From assembly GCA_902614085.1 (NCBI GenBank), contig CACMJS010000001.1:124001-188000 (forward strand): a DNA stretch of 64,000 nucleotides, in the 5' to 3' direction. Made by a program: the position numbers and the translations under genes. Under the pieces are notes generated by a model. That model was not told where the DNA came from, did not search any database, and was given only the letters and a program-made list of their open reading frames with translations. Source of the DNA: an uncultured Alphaproteobacteria bacterium (GTDB lineage Bacteria > Pseudomonadota > Alphaproteobacteria > HIMB59 > GCA-002718135). Shown one piece after another: positions 10,010 to 18,693 of this stretch (its first letter is position 1; the number at the start of each line of letters is the position of its first letter).

Positions 10010-10027
10010 ATTAAATTTTTGTTACAG
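10010..10027 (-). promoter_or_regulatory. Candidate Pho box before phoB
   Basis: On the minus strand the site reads CTGTAACAAAAATTTAAT: two 7-mers (CTGTAAC, ATTTAAT) separated by 4 bases, the 11-bp-period layout of a PhoB box (consensus CTGTNAT/C half-sites). The core TGTAACAAAAATTTAA is identical to the site upstream of DUF47-pit at 26772-26787. It lies only 11 nt before the phoB ATG in the phoU-phoB gap. Inferred, not proven. Confidence 0.5.
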
Positions 10028-10039
10028 TTCTATTAAAAC

Positions 10040-10750
10040 TTATTTTTTCTTTGGAAGAATTGCTTCCCAGGTTGGGTCTGGATTACCATCAAATAGGGGC
10101 TCACCAGAAACTGCATAATAAATATCTTCCGCAATATTTTGAACATAGTCACCTATTCGCTCTAGGTCTTTAACCATATATAAAAGACTTGTACATGCTG
10201 TGATTCTTTTTGGTTCTTCCATCATGTAGGTTAATAATTGTCTTAATATTCCAAGATATTCTTCATCAATTTGTCTATCCATTAACCAAACTTTTTTTGC
10301 GGCTTGATCTGAAAATTCTAAAAAAGCTTTTATTACTTCACTAATCATAATATTAACTTGTGCACCCATATTAATAATATCTCTCGAAGGTTTTTCTGGC
10401 AAAACTATTTCTGCTACTGCTACTCTTTTGGCAATATTTGTTGCATGATCTCCTATTCTTTCTAGATCTTTATTGATTTTAATTGCTGAAAAAATTGTTC
10501 GTAAGTCAGCAGCCATCGGTTGTCTTTTGCCAAGTATTTCAACTAAGCTTTGATCAAGAGCATTATATGCTTTATCAATTACATTATCGTTTTCTATAAT
10601 TTTTTCAGCAAATTCTGTATCTTTATCTTTTAAACACTGCAGTGAGTCTTTTAGTTGATTTTCAACTAAACTGCCCATATCAACAATATTATTTTTAATG
10701 TCTCTAATTTCTTCATCATATGATTTTACAATATGTCCTTCTTGTTTCAT
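10040..10750 (-). CDS. phoU: Phosphate signalling protein PhoU
   Basis: 236 residues, all alpha-helical, with the two tandem PhoU repeats: 'KINKDLERIGDHATNIAKR' (parts: LERIGDHATN) near residue 90 and 'MVKDLERIGDYVQNIAED' near 195, both with the E/D-rich metal-binding motif. PhoU links the PstB/PstA transporter to PhoR and damps the response when phosphate is ample. The ATG overlaps the pstB stop by one base (TAATG), so coupling to pstB is tight. It ends 41 nt before phoB. Confidence 0.96.
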   Translation of the reverse strand: MKQEGHIVKSYDEEIRDIKNNIVDMGSLVENQLKDSLQCLKDKDTEFAEKIIENDNVIDKAYNALDQSLVEILGKRQPMAADLRTIFSAIKINKDLERIGDHATNIAKRVAVAEIVLPEKPSRDIINMGAQVNIMISEVIKAFLEFSDQAAKKVWLMDRQIDEEYLGILRQLLTYMMEEPKRITACTSLLYMVKDLERIGDYVQNIAEDIYYAVSGEPLFDGNPDPTWEAILPKKK

Positions 10751-11511
10751 TATCCAAATCTCCCTGTAATGTAATCCTGTGTTTTTGTATTATCAGGATT
10801 TGTAAAAATTTTGTTTGTCTCGCCCGTTTCTATTAATTCTCCTAAATGGAAGAAACATGTTTTCTGTGAAACTCTTGCTGCCTGTTGCATAGAATGGGTT
10901 ACAATAATAATTGTATAGTTTAATCTTAACTCATCAATTAATTCTTCTATAATAGCAGTTGCTATTGGATCTAAGGCAGAGCAAGGTTCATCCATTAGAA
11001 TTATTTCAGGATTAACAGCAATTGCTCTTGCAATACATAATCGTTGTTGTTGACCGCCTGATAAACTTGTTCCAGGTTCATTTAATCGATCTTTTACTTC
11101 ATCAAATAGACCTGCCTTTTTTAATGATGAATGTACAATTTCTTCTAGGTCATTTTTTGAGTCAACTAAACCATGTATAGTTGGGCCATAAGCAACATTA
11201 TCAAAAATAGATTTAGGAAAAGGGTTTGGTTTTTGAAATACCATTCCAATTTTAGATCTTAGACTTACAACATCAGTTTTTTCACTAATAATTTCTTCGT
11301 TATCTACTTTTATTGATCCCGATACTTTACATATATCAATTAAATCATTCATTCTGTTTATACATCTTAAGAAAGTTGATTTACCACACCCTGAAGGACC
11401 AATTAATGCCGTAACTTCTTTCTCCTTGATATCCATTGAGATTCCAAAAAGAGCTTGTTTGGATCCATAATATACATCTACACCATTTGCCAATATTTTA
11501 GAGTTACTCAT
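10750..11511 (-). CDS. pstB: Phosphate ABC transporter ATPase PstB
   Basis: 253 residues. Walker A 'GPSGCGKST' near residue 38, Q-loop '[21 protein letters not shown]' (parts: [11 protein letters not shown]), signature '[14 protein letters not shown]' and Walker B '[11 protein letters not shown]' are all as in PstB. It powers high-affinity Pi import through PstC/PstA. It follows pstA after 3 nt and is coupled to phoU by a 1-nt overlap. Confidence 0.98.
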   Translation of the reverse strand: MSNSKILANGVDVYYGSKQALFGISMDIKEKEVTALIGPSGCGKSTFLRCINRMNDLIDICKVSGSIKVDNEEIISEKTDVVSLRSKIGMVFQKPNPFPKSIFDNVAYGPTIHGLVDSKNDLEEIVHSSLKKAGLFDEVKDRLNEPGTSLSGGQQQRLCIARAIAVNPEIILMDEPCSALDPIATAIIEELIDELRLNYTIIIVTHSMQQAARVSQKTCFFHLGELIETGETNKIFTNPDNTKTQDYITGRFG

Positions 11512-11514
11512 GTT

Positions 11515-12795
11515 TTACCACTTCCTTTCAAATCTATTTCTTAAGAACACTGCAATGGCATTCATCATAAACAAAAATATTAAAATTACCATTATGGCTG
11601 CGGCTGATTTTTCCTGAAAACCTCTTTCTGCACTTTCCACCCAAAGATATATTTGAACAGGTAGTGCTGCTGAAGGTTCTGTTAAACCAGTTGGAATATT
11701 AGGAATAAATGCAATCATGCCAATCATTATTAGTGGTGCTGTTTCTCCTAATGCTTGTGCTAATCCAATAATAGTCCCTGTTAAGGTCCCTGGTAGTGCA
11801 AGGGGTACGACATGATGAAATACCGCTTGTGTTTTTGTTGCTCCAACTGCAAGCGCTCCTTCTTTAATGGATGGAGGAACAGCTTTCAATGAAGCTCGGC
11901 AGGCAATAATAATAGTCGGTAACGTCATTAATGCTAACACGGAACCTCCAACTAACGGTGTGCTCCTTGGAAGACCAAAAACATTAAGCAATACACCTAA
12001 CCCAAGTAATCCAAAAACTATTGATGGGACTGCTGCAAGATTTGAAATATTTACTTCTATTAATTCAGTTATTCTATTTTTTGGAGCAAATTCCTCAAGA
12101 TAAACAGACGCTCCTATAGCAACTGGAAAAGATAAAATAAAAACAGTAAAAAGAGTAAATAATGATCCCATAAATGAACCAGCAACACCAGCAATTTCAG
12201 GATGCCTTGAATCTGCTTTTGTAAAAAAGAAATTATTAAAAACTTGTTTAACTCTTTTTTCTTCAACTAATTGATCAACATAACTTAATTGAATATCATT
12301 TAATTTTCTTCTATCTTCTGGCACATCCCTTCTTGAATTACCTTTTAATAGTTGATCCACATCACTATGGGCAGTTACCCAAATTTGTTGCTTTGTATTA
12401 ATAACTTCAGGATTATCTAAGAAGTAGTCTTTAATTTCGTTATCTACATTTATAGAAAATAGTTTTTTTACTAATTTAATATCTGATTTTGAGAGATCGG
12501 GGAAAAAATTTTCAATAGCCTGTTTTTTAACTCTAAAAAATTTTCCTTTTTCAATCTCTTCAACTGAAGAGTCAGGTGTTAGTTTTAACACCTCTTGATT
12601 ATAATCAACTTCTAGAAGAACAATTGTTTTTTGAAAAGCGGTGTATCCTTTAGAAAATATTGTATACAAAAGAAAAACTAAAACTGCTAAAGATAAACAC
12701 ATAGCCGTAAAGCCATAATACTTAAATCGCATATCTTCTAAACTTCTCTTTTTTCTCAAAGAAATAATTTTTTCTTTAGCAACAGAATTATTCAT
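11515..12795 (-). CDS. pstA: Phosphate ABC transporter permease PstA (long form)
   Basis: 426 residues, longer than the ~296-residue E. coli form. The N-terminal ~190 residues hold one membrane helix ('GFTAMCLSLAVLVFLLYTIF', ~28-47) and a periplasmic DUF3333-like domain, usual for alphaproteobacterial PstA. The BPD permease core begins near residue 205, with the EAA-like loop 'EGALAVGATKTQAVFHHVVP' (~314-333). It overlaps pstC by 8 nt and precedes pstB by 3 nt. It forms the heterodimeric channel with PstC. Confidence 0.95.
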   Translation of the reverse strand: MNNSVAKEKIISLRKKRSLEDMRFKYYGFTAMCLSLAVLVFLLYTIFSKGYTAFQKTIVLLEVDYNQEVLKLTPDSSVEEIEKGKFFRVKKQAIENFFPDLSKSDIKLVKKLFSINVDNEIKDYFLDNPEVINTKQQIWVTAHSDVDQLLKGNSRRDVPEDRRKLNDIQLSYVDQLVEEKRVKQVFNNFFFTKADSRHPEIAGVAGSFMGSLFTLFTVFILSFPVAIGASVYLEEFAPKNRITELIEVNISNLAAVPSIVFGLLGLGVLLNVFGLPRSTPLVGGSVLALMTLPTIIIACRASLKAVPPSIKEGALAVGATKTQAVFHHVVPLALPGTLTGTIIGLAQALGETAPLIMIGMIAFIPNIPTGLTEPSAALPVQIYLWVESAERGFQEKSAAAIMVILIFLFMMNAIAVFLRNRFERKW

Positions 12796-14161
12796 AACGC
12801 TCCCTGTATCTCTTTACTATTTGTAGAGCTATAATGTTAAGAAATAATGTAATAACAAATAAAACTAATCCTAAAGCAAATGCTGATAATGTTCTTGGGT
12901 TATCAAATTCTTGATCACCTATTAAGGCCACAACAATTTGCACTGTAACTGTTGTTACATTTTCAAAAGGATTGCCCGTAAGATTGGGAGCCGTACCTGC
13001 TGCAACTACAACAATCATGGTCTCCCCTATCGCTCTGGATATTGCTAATAAAAATGCTCCTACAATTCCAGGTAAAGCTGCTGGTAAAATTACTTTTTTA
13101 ATTGTTTCTGCTTTATTAGCGCCAATACCAAGCGATGCTTCCCTTAGACTTTGCGGGACAGAGTTTATTACATCATCAGATAGGGAAGAAATAAAAGGAA
13201 TAATCATAACTCCCATTACCATACCAGCTGCAAGAGCGCTTGTTGGTGAAGCATCAATTCCAATTGATTGTCCAAATGCTTTAACGAAAGGAGCAACACT
13301 AACAAAAGCAAAGAACCCATAAACTATTGTTGGTATCCCTGCTAAAATTTCAAGAAGAGGTTTAACTGTTTTTCTAACTCTTGGACTTGCGTATTCTGCT
13401 AAATAAATTGCTGTTAATAATCCAAGAGGTGCCGCAACACACATAGCTACTACCATAACTAAAAATGTTCCAGCAAATATTGGTACTGCACCAAAGGATC
13501 CCTCTGCAGCTGTTTGACCTTCTCTAATTGGAATAAAAGGATACCACTCAGTACTAAATAAAAATTCAAATATTGATACTTCTGCAAAAAAGCGAAGGCT
13601 TTCAAATATTAGTGAAAAAACTATTCCTATTGTAGTGAAAATAGCAACAGATGAACAAAATATAAGTATATATTGAATATATTTTTCAATTGTATGTTGA
13701 GCATGAAATTCTGGTTTTAATTTTTGTGAAGCGTATAAGGCTCCAAGTAACATTATAATGATTATTGAGGTATAAAAAGATATTTGACTTATTTGTCTTA
13801 AGGAAGAATAATGAGATGCAGCATTAATTATTTCTATAGATTTACCATCAGCAAAAGAAGGGTTATTAGCAACATTTCTAATCTCTGCTAACAATAATCC
13901 TTCGTTGTAAACTGCGCCCTCAATATATTCAAAGTTACTAATAACTATGTTTTGAATAATCTGTTCTTGAAAAATAGCCCATGAAAAATAAACAATTAGT
14001 GCAGGAAACAAACACCACATTAAAACGTATTGTGCGTAATAATTGGGAAGAGATTTGCTTTTCGTACCTTGTTTTTTAGAGTTTAATTTAATTCTTGATC
14101 TTCCGTATATAAAGGATGAGAAAATTCCGACTGCAATTAAAACTAAAGACCAAAAAAACAT
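12788..14161 (-). CDS. pstC: Phosphate ABC transporter permease PstC (long form)
   Basis: 457 residues with about 8 membrane segments. An N-terminal extension with extra helices (residues ~1-70 and ~130-175) precedes the permease core; the EAA-like loop is 'REASLGIGANKAETIKKVILP' (parts: ASLGIGANKAE). 'EILAGIPTIVYGFFAF' matches PstC/PstA signatures. It is separated from pstS by a strong hairpin-plus-T-run at 14179-14207, which probably lets pstS be made in excess of the permease. It overlaps pstA by 8 nt. Confidence 0.95.
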   Translation of the reverse strand: MFFWSLVLIAVGIFSSFIYGRSRIKLNSKKQGTKSKSLPNYYAQYVLMWCLFPALIVYFSWAIFQEQIIQNIVISNFEYIEGAVYNEGLLLAEIRNVANNPSFADGKSIEIINAASHYSSLRQISQISFYTSIIIIMLLGALYASQKLKPEFHAQHTIEKYIQYILIFCSSVAIFTTIGIVFSLIFESLRFFAEVSIFEFLFSTEWYPFIPIREGQTAAEGSFGAVPIFAGTFLVMVVAMCVAAPLGLLTAIYLAEYASPRVRKTVKPLLEILAGIPTIVYGFFAFVSVAPFVKAFGQSIGIDASPTSALAAGMVMGVMIIPFISSLSDDVINSVPQSLREASLGIGANKAETIKKVILPAALPGIVGAFLLAISRAIGETMIVVVAAGTAPNLTGNPFENVTTVTVQIVVALIGDQEFDNPRTLSAFALGLVLFVITLFLNIIALQIVKRYRERYE

Positions 14162-14178
14162 TTATAACTTAGTATTAA

Positions 14179-14207
14179 AAAAAAGGGGGCTTGTATGCCC
14201 CCTTTTT
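14179..14207 (-). terminator. Intrinsic terminator/attenuator between pstS and pstC
   Basis: Stem GGGGGC (14185-14190) pairs with GCCCCC (14197-14202) around a 6-base loop; flanking A and T runs extend the pairing. On the minus strand the stem ends in an uninterrupted T tract, so it should stop or reduce transcription after pstS. Because pstC-A-B-phoU lie downstream in the same direction, partial read-through is likely. Confidence 0.85.
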
Positions 14208-14224
14208 ATAAAAATTTAAGATTT

Positions 14225-15220
14225 TTATTTATAATTTGTTTGATTAGAAATAGCATCAAGAACAGTTGCTCTATCCGCAGGACTTAGTTGAACAAGTCCA
14301 GCATCTAGTAAATAACCTTCTGTTGCTTCTTCACTTACAAACTCATTAACATAATCCATTAAACCAGGAATAACACCAATGTGTGCTTTTTTAATGTAGA
14401 AGAATAAAGGTCTTGCTATTGGATATGAATAATCTTGGATACCTTCCATAGAGATTTCAACACCGTTAATCATTGACGCTTTAACTTTATCAGAATTATT
14501 AGATACAAAACTATAACCAAAGATACCGAATGCACCTTGTTCTTTAGTTATATGCTCAACATACAGTTCGTCATTTTCACCACCCTCAATAACATGGCCA
14601 TCTTCACGATACGCTTGACAATCACCGTCAGCAACTAACATATCTTTAACACAACCCTTTTTCATTACAAGTGAGTCAAATGCATCTCTTGTTCCAGAAG
14701 TCGGAGGAGGTGCCATAATAGAAATTTCAACTTTTGGTAATCTTTTATCTATTTCATACCAAGTTGTTGGAGCGTTTGCATTATCTCTAGCCATTGCCTG
14801 CCAGATTTCTTCTTTACTTAAATCAATGCCACCTTTCATTGTAGCACCGTTGGTATATTTCCACTCATAATCTGCAGCGTATGCAAAAGCTATACCATCA
14901 TTACCAACTCTAACTTCGATGATATCGGTTACACCGCCATCTTGGCAAAGTTTGAATTCTTTATCTTTTTGTGCTCTTGAAGAGTTAGTGATATCTGGGT
15001 GTTCAACTCCAACACCTGCACAAAATAATTTGTGTCCTCCACCAGAACCAGTTGATTCAATTACGGGTGCTTTCATTCCTTGAGATGCCATTTTTTCAGC
15101 AACTAAAGTAGCGAAAGGATAAACTGTAGAGGATCCTACAATTGAAATGTAATCTCTTGCTGAAACTGAAGTAGTTCCAAACAAAGCAAGGACAGCAATT
15201 AATTTAATTATATTTTTCAT
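14225..15220 (-). CDS. pstS: Periplasmic phosphate-binding protein PstS
   Basis: 331 residues from ATG 15220. I chose this start over ATG 15232 because a TGAGG ribosome site sits 8 nt upstream and the protein then begins with a clean signal peptide ('MKNIIKLIAVLALFGTTSVSA'). 'SIVGSSTVYPFATLVAEK' (parts: VGSSTVYPF) and 'ESTGSGGGHKLFC' (parts: STGSGGG) are phosphate-binding loops; 'PPPTSGTRDAFDSL' adds the SGTR loop. It captures Pi for PstCAB. It lies between phoR and pstC, with its own Pho-box-like repeat upstream and a terminator downstream. Confidence 0.96.
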   Translation of the reverse strand: MKNIIKLIAVLALFGTTSVSARDYISIVGSSTVYPFATLVAEKMASQGMKAPVIESTGSGGGHKLFCAGVGVEHPDITNSSRAQKDKEFKLCQDGGVTDIIEVRVGNDGIAFAYAADYEWKYTNGATMKGGIDLSKEEIWQAMARDNANAPTTWYEIDKRLPKVEISIMAPPPTSGTRDAFDSLVMKKGCVKDMLVADGDCQAYREDGHVIEGGENDELYVEHITKEQGAFGIFGYSFVSNNSDKVKASMINGVEISMEGIQDYSYPIARPLFFYIKKAHIGVIPGLMDYVNEFVSEEATEGYLLDAGLVQLSPADRATVLDAISNQTNYK

Positions 15221-15261
15221 ATTTAGCCTCATTTAAAATAAGGTATTACTAAAGATTATAT

Positions 15262-15279
15262 ATTAAGGATTTATTACAG
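15262..15279 (-). promoter_or_regulatory. Candidate Pho box / promoter before pstS
   Basis: On the minus strand CTGTAAT-AAAT-CCTTAAT gives two 7-mers with 11-bp spacing, followed immediately by TATAAT. The site covers the phoR stop codon. Alternatively CTGTAAT, 11-12 bp before TATAAT, is the promoter-proximal half-site, as in the E. coli pstS layout; the matching upstream half is then poor. A further CTGTAAT lies 15 bp upstream. Confidence 0.45.
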
Positions 15280-16315
15280 TTTGCTGAATTACAGGTAAAG
15301 AAATAGTAAATGTTGAGCCCTTATCCACCTTGCTTTTTATTGATAATTTACCATTATGCCTATTAGTTATATGTTTAACAATAGATAAACCCAAGCCGGT
15401 ACCGCCTTGATTTCGAGATCTATTTTTATCTACTCTATAAAATCTTTCAGTAAGTCTTGTTAAATGCTCTTTTGATATACCTTCTCCGTTATCTATAAAA
15501 CTTATTTGGCAAAAGGCGGTATTGTCATCAATGACTCCATCAATCTCAATACCAATAGTAGAATTTTCTTTACTATATTTTATTGCATTATCGGTTAAGT
15601 TTAAAAAAACTTGAATTAGAGCATCTTTGTTTGCTGATATTGTAGACTTATCAAAATCATCCTTGATTTGAACTTCAATTTTTTTTGCCATTAACTTGTT
15701 TTGTAAATTATCTACTACGCCATCAATTAATTGCCTTATATTCGCTTCTTGAAATTCTATAGGTTTATCTTCAGTCTCATATTTACTTAGTAATAATAAA
15801 TCTTCGACTAGTCTAGTCATACGCCAAGCCTGATCTTCCATTATATCTAAAAATTTACCAACCGTTTTGTCTTTGTTCTTATCTTCATTGAGTGAATTTT
15901 TAATTGTTTCAACATAGCCTAGAATTGAGGAAAGAGGAGTTCTCAATTCATGGCTCACGTTGGCCACAAAATCTGTTCGCATTTGTTCGTAGTTTTTAAG
16001 AAGACTTTGATCATTAAGTGATATTAATAATTCTTCATAATCTTTTTCAACAAATATTAAGTCAGCAATAAAATACATATCACTAAAATTAGATGGGGTG
16101 AATTCAAACTTAAAATCTTCTTTCTCCCTAAAGGCTTTATCAATAAAAGTATTTAACTCTGTTGATCTAATAATATTATTGAGATCTCTTCCTTCATCGA
16201 TAAATAAAAATTTTTGTTTAGCTGCATTATTGTAAAAAATTATTTCCTTATTTGTATCAATTGCAATAATAATCGAAGGTATCTTACTTAGACTTAGTCT
16301 TAGTTTTTTTTTCAT
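15263..16315 (-). CDS. phoR: Phosphate-sensor histidine kinase PhoR, without transmembrane segments
   Basis: 350 residues. A PAS-like domain (~10-105) leads to a HisKA domain with phospho-acceptor H122 in 'VSHELRTPLSSILGY', then an ATPase domain with N-box N243 ('NLTDNAIKYS'), G1 'DNGEGI' (275-280) and G2 'GGTGLGL' (304-310). These match PhoR, and pstS-phoB linkage fixes the role. Most PhoR proteins begin with one or two membrane helices; this one starts directly at the PAS domain and appears soluble. It overlaps the SET-domain gene by 32 nt and ends 43 nt before pstS. Confidence 0.9.
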   Translation of the reverse strand: MKKKLRLSLSKIPSIIIAIDTNKEIIFYNNAAKQKFLFIDEGRDLNNIIRSTELNTFIDKAFREKEDFKFEFTPSNFSDMYFIADLIFVEKDYEELLISLNDQSLLKNYEQMRTDFVANVSHELRTPLSSILGYVETIKNSLNEDKNKDKTVGKFLDIMEDQAWRMTRLVEDLLLLSKYETEDKPIEFQEANIRQLIDGVVDNLQNKLMAKKIEVQIKDDFDKSTISANKDALIQVFLNLTDNAIKYSKENSTIGIEIDGVIDDNTAFCQISFIDNGEGISKEHLTRLTERFYRVDKNRSRNQGGTGLGLSIVKHITNRHNGKLSIKSKVDKGSTFTISLPVIQQTVINP

Positions 16316-16811
16316 ATTTTTTTAATTTTGGCCAATCATTATCACTTAAAATATAACCAACACAATTTCTAGAACCACACTTACATATGTGATCCACAAA
16401 ATCAGTATCAAAAGGATAACCGTAGTTATAGAAAAGTTCGTCTCCTTTTTTTATTCGTTTAATGGAAGAAATCCAAATTTCATTATCTATGATGTCTACT
16501 TCACAATTAGGATTGCATGAATGATTGATAAATTTTGCAAAATTATAATCGACATCACCGTCAATGTCATATCGCTTGTTTAGCTCAAAAACATAGACCA
16601 TGCCATTATTTTTATCTTTTTTTGCTTTGCGGATTTGTTTATCTGCTCTTTTGTCACCCTCTCTTTTAGTAACTTTATCACCAATATATTGGATTACTTT
16701 CTGGCCTTTTTTAATATTCGTTTTTGCAAATAACCCAGAACCGTGAAGGGGTGATTTTTTTTTAAACCAAATTTTCTGCGTCATACTGTTATTTTTATAC
16801 AATACACACAT
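16284..16811 (-). CDS. SET-domain lysine methyltransferase-like protein
   Basis: 175 residues. 'SPLHGSGLFAKTNIKKGQKVIQY' (parts: GSGLFAKTNIKKG), 'FINHSCNPNCEV' (SAM and substrate site), 'GDELFYNYGY' and a post-SET cysteine cluster 'CKCGSRNCVG' give a complete SET domain. SET proteins transfer methyl groups from SAM to lysine; the bacterial target here is unknown. It is the first gene of the phoR-pst-phoB run and overlaps phoR by 32 nt, so it is probably co-expressed with the Pho regulators. The start could also be the ATG at 16784 (residue 10). Confidence 0.88.
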   Translation of the reverse strand: MCVLYKNNSMTQKIWFKKKSPLHGSGLFAKTNIKKGQKVIQYIGDKVTKREGDKRADKQIRKAKKDKNNGMVYVFELNKRYDIDGDVDYNFAKFINHSCNPNCEVDIIDNEIWISSIKRIKKGDELFYNYGYPFDTDFVDHICKCGSRNCVGYILSDNDWPKLKKYEKKTKTKSK

Positions 16812-16869
16812 ATAATAATAAATTGTATTATAAAATGATACTTTTATGTATAAGAAAAATCTTTAATTA

Positions 16870-17682
16870 ATGAAATTTAAAAGTAATAAAAAATTTTACC
16901 GCACAATTTGGATTTCGGATACCCATCTAGGAACTAGTGGTTGTAAAAGCAAGATGCTTTTAGAATTCTTAGAAGAAACAGATTCGGAATATTTATTTTT
17001 AGTAGGGGACATTGTTGATGGATGGCGCATGCGTAAGAAAATGTATTGGCCACAAGAACATAATGACATTGTTCAAAAAGTTTTAAAGAAAGCGAAAAAC
17101 GGAACTAGGGTAGTGCTTATTCCAGGAAATCATGATGAGGTATTAAAAGATTTTACAAATTTTTCTTTTGGAGAAATTTCTATCAAAAATGAAGATACTC
17201 ATCAATTAGCTGATGGAAGGAAAGTACTGATTACACACGGAGACGAATTTGATGCTGTGATCATTAATGCGAGATGGTTAGCCAAAGTTGGATCAGCACT
17301 TTATGAATATTTACTAAAGTTAAATAATGTATTTAATTTTATTCGACGAAAGATGGGCTTGTCTTACTGGTCACTGTCTCAATATTTAAAAAAGAAAACA
17401 AAGCATGCAACCAACTTTATTAGTAATTTTGAGTTTGCTGTATCTGATAGAGCTAGAAGAGAAAATGCCGATGTTGTTGTATGCGGGCATATACATAGAC
17501 CAGAAATAAAAGAATTAAATGGTGTTCTCTATTGTAATGATGGTGACTGGATTGAAAGTTGTACAGCACTTGTTGAAGATGAAATTGGAAATTTATCAAT
17601 TCTTAATTGGCCCGAAGAAAGAGAAAATTTAAAATTAATTTCTTTAGAAGAAAGACGAAAAATAAAAGAGGATGCAGCCTAA
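16870..17682 (+). CDS. plcP: PlcP-type metallophosphoesterase (phospholipase C for lipid remodelling), copy 1
   Basis: 270 residues. Calcineurin-like motifs in order: D17-x-H19 ('SDTHLG'), 'GDIVDGW' (D47), 'GNHDE' (N87/H88), 'THGDEFD' (H123) and 'CGHIH' (H207, H209). Such proteins are often labelled UDP-2,3-diacylglucosamine pyrophosphatase, but an immediately following GT4 glycosyltransferase with an 11-nt overlap is the plcP-agt arrangement known from Sinorhizobium, Phaeobacter and SAR11. PlcP cleaves phospholipids to diacylglycerol under phosphate starvation, freeing phosphate. It is divergent from the SET-phoR-pst operon. No convincing Pho box is visible in the 58-nt gap. Confidence 0.85.
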   Translation: MKFKSNKKFYRTIWISDTHLGTSGCKSKMLLEFLEETDSEYLFLVGDIVDGWRMRKKMYWPQEHNDIVQKVLKKAKNGTRVVLIPGNHDEVLKDFTNFSFGEISIKNEDTHQLADGRKVLITHGDEFDAVIINARWLAKVGSALYEYLLKLNNVFNFIRRKMGLSYWSLSQYLKKKTKHATNFISNFEFAVSDRARRENADVVVCGHIHRPEIKELNGVLYCNDGDWIESCTALVEDEIGNLSILNWPEERENLKLISLEERRKIKEDAA

Positions 17683-18673
17683 AAAAATCGCATTAATTAG
17701 TGATGCGTGGGTTCCTCAGGTAAATGGCGTAGTTACGACATTTCAAAGCGTTATACCTATTCTAGAAAAAAAAGGTTTTGAAATAAAAATATTACATCCT
17801 CAGATGTTTAATAATTTTAGTTATCCTAGGTACAAAGAAATAAAGATTTCTTACAACACTAAGAAAGTTACTGAAAAATTTTTTAAAGAATTTAATCCAG
17901 ATATTGTTCATATAATGACTGAAGGTCCAGTAGGTTTTGCTGGTCGTAAGTACTGTCTTAAAAATAAACTACAATATACTTCTTCCTTTCACACTCGTTT
18001 TCCTGATTATATTAAACAAAGAGCTTTTATCCCAAAGAGATTTACTTATTCCATATTAAGAAAACTACATAGTGATTCTGAAAGAGTTCTTGTTCCATCA
18101 GTTTCAATGCTAAATGAGTTAAAAAAATATAATTTTAAAAATTTAGTAGTTTGGAACAGAGGTGTTGATACAGAATTATTTAATCCAAATAAAAGAGATA
18201 TAAACAGCAAGGATACTCAGCTGACTTATGTTGGAAGAGTAGCAATTGAAAAAAATATTGAAGAATTTTTAAAACTTAAAGGAAATTATAATAAAATAGT
18301 TGTGGGGGATGGTCCTGAATTAGAAAAATATACTAATAAGTATCCTGAAGTAAATTTTGTTGGCTTAAAAACCGGAGAAGAATTAGCAAAGTATTATGCA
18401 AACGCAGATGTGTTTGTATTTCCTTCTAAGACAGACACTTTAGGAAATGTAATACTTGAAGCATTGGCTAGTGGAACACCAGTTGCTGCATATCCAGTAA
18501 CTGGGCCTATAGATGTATTAACAGATGAGAAGATTAACACTTTAGATAATGACTTATTACAATCAATTAAAAAAGCGCTTAAAGTAAAAAGGGTTGATTG
18601 TAGAAATTTTACACTTAATTTAACATGGGATAAATGCGTGAAAGAATTTTTAGAATACATGGTAAACGTCTAG
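17672..18673 (+). CDS. agt: Agt-type GT4 glycosyltransferase (diacylglycerol glycosylation), copy 1
   Basis: 333 residues. 'ISDAWVPQVNGVVTTFQ' is the N-terminal acceptor loop; the C-terminal GT-B half has 'GVDTELFNP', 'YVGRVAIEKNIEEF' and 'EALASGTPVAAYPVTGP' with the donor-binding E-x7-E region. In the known pathway Agt adds glucose or glucuronate to the diacylglycerol made by PlcP, giving phosphorus-free glycolipids. The start ATG lies within the plcP stop region (11-nt overlap). Which sugar is used cannot be read from the sequence. Confidence 0.85.
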   Translation: MQPKKIALISDAWVPQVNGVVTTFQSVIPILEKKGFEIKILHPQMFNNFSYPRYKEIKISYNTKKVTEKFFKEFNPDIVHIMTEGPVGFAGRKYCLKNKLQYTSSFHTRFPDYIKQRAFIPKRFTYSILRKLHSDSERVLVPSVSMLNELKKYNFKNLVVWNRGVDTELFNPNKRDINSKDTQLTYVGRVAIEKNIEEFLKLKGNYNKIVVGDGPELEKYTNKYPEVNFVGLKTGEELAKYYANADVFVFPSKTDTLGNVILEALASGTPVAAYPVTGPIDVLTDEKINTLDNDLLQSIKKALKVKRVDCRNFTLNLTWDKCVKEFLEYMVNV

Positions 18674-18693
18674 TTATTTAGGGTAATTTTGTA

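Noticed and set aside
12972-13322. 116-codon open frame antisense to pstC
   Set aside because: It lies wholly inside a well-supported gene, has no recognisable domain and shows reverse-strand codon patterns expected of a shadow.
11515-14161. Long PstC and PstA as possible fusions
   Set aside because: The N-terminal extensions match the long alphaproteobacterial forms (DUF3333-like), so they are ordinary.
16812-16869. Pho box between the SET-phoR operon and plcP1
   Set aside because: Several TTGTAT and CTGTTAT fragments occur, but none has a convincing partner at 11 bp.
16870-17682. Annotation as LpxH (UDP-2,3-diacylglucosamine pyrophosphatase) for both plcP copies
   Set aside because: The fold is shared, but both copies are coupled to a GT4 glycosyltransferase by overlapping frames inside a phosphate region, which is the plcP-agt pattern. 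LpxH activity is not formally excluded.
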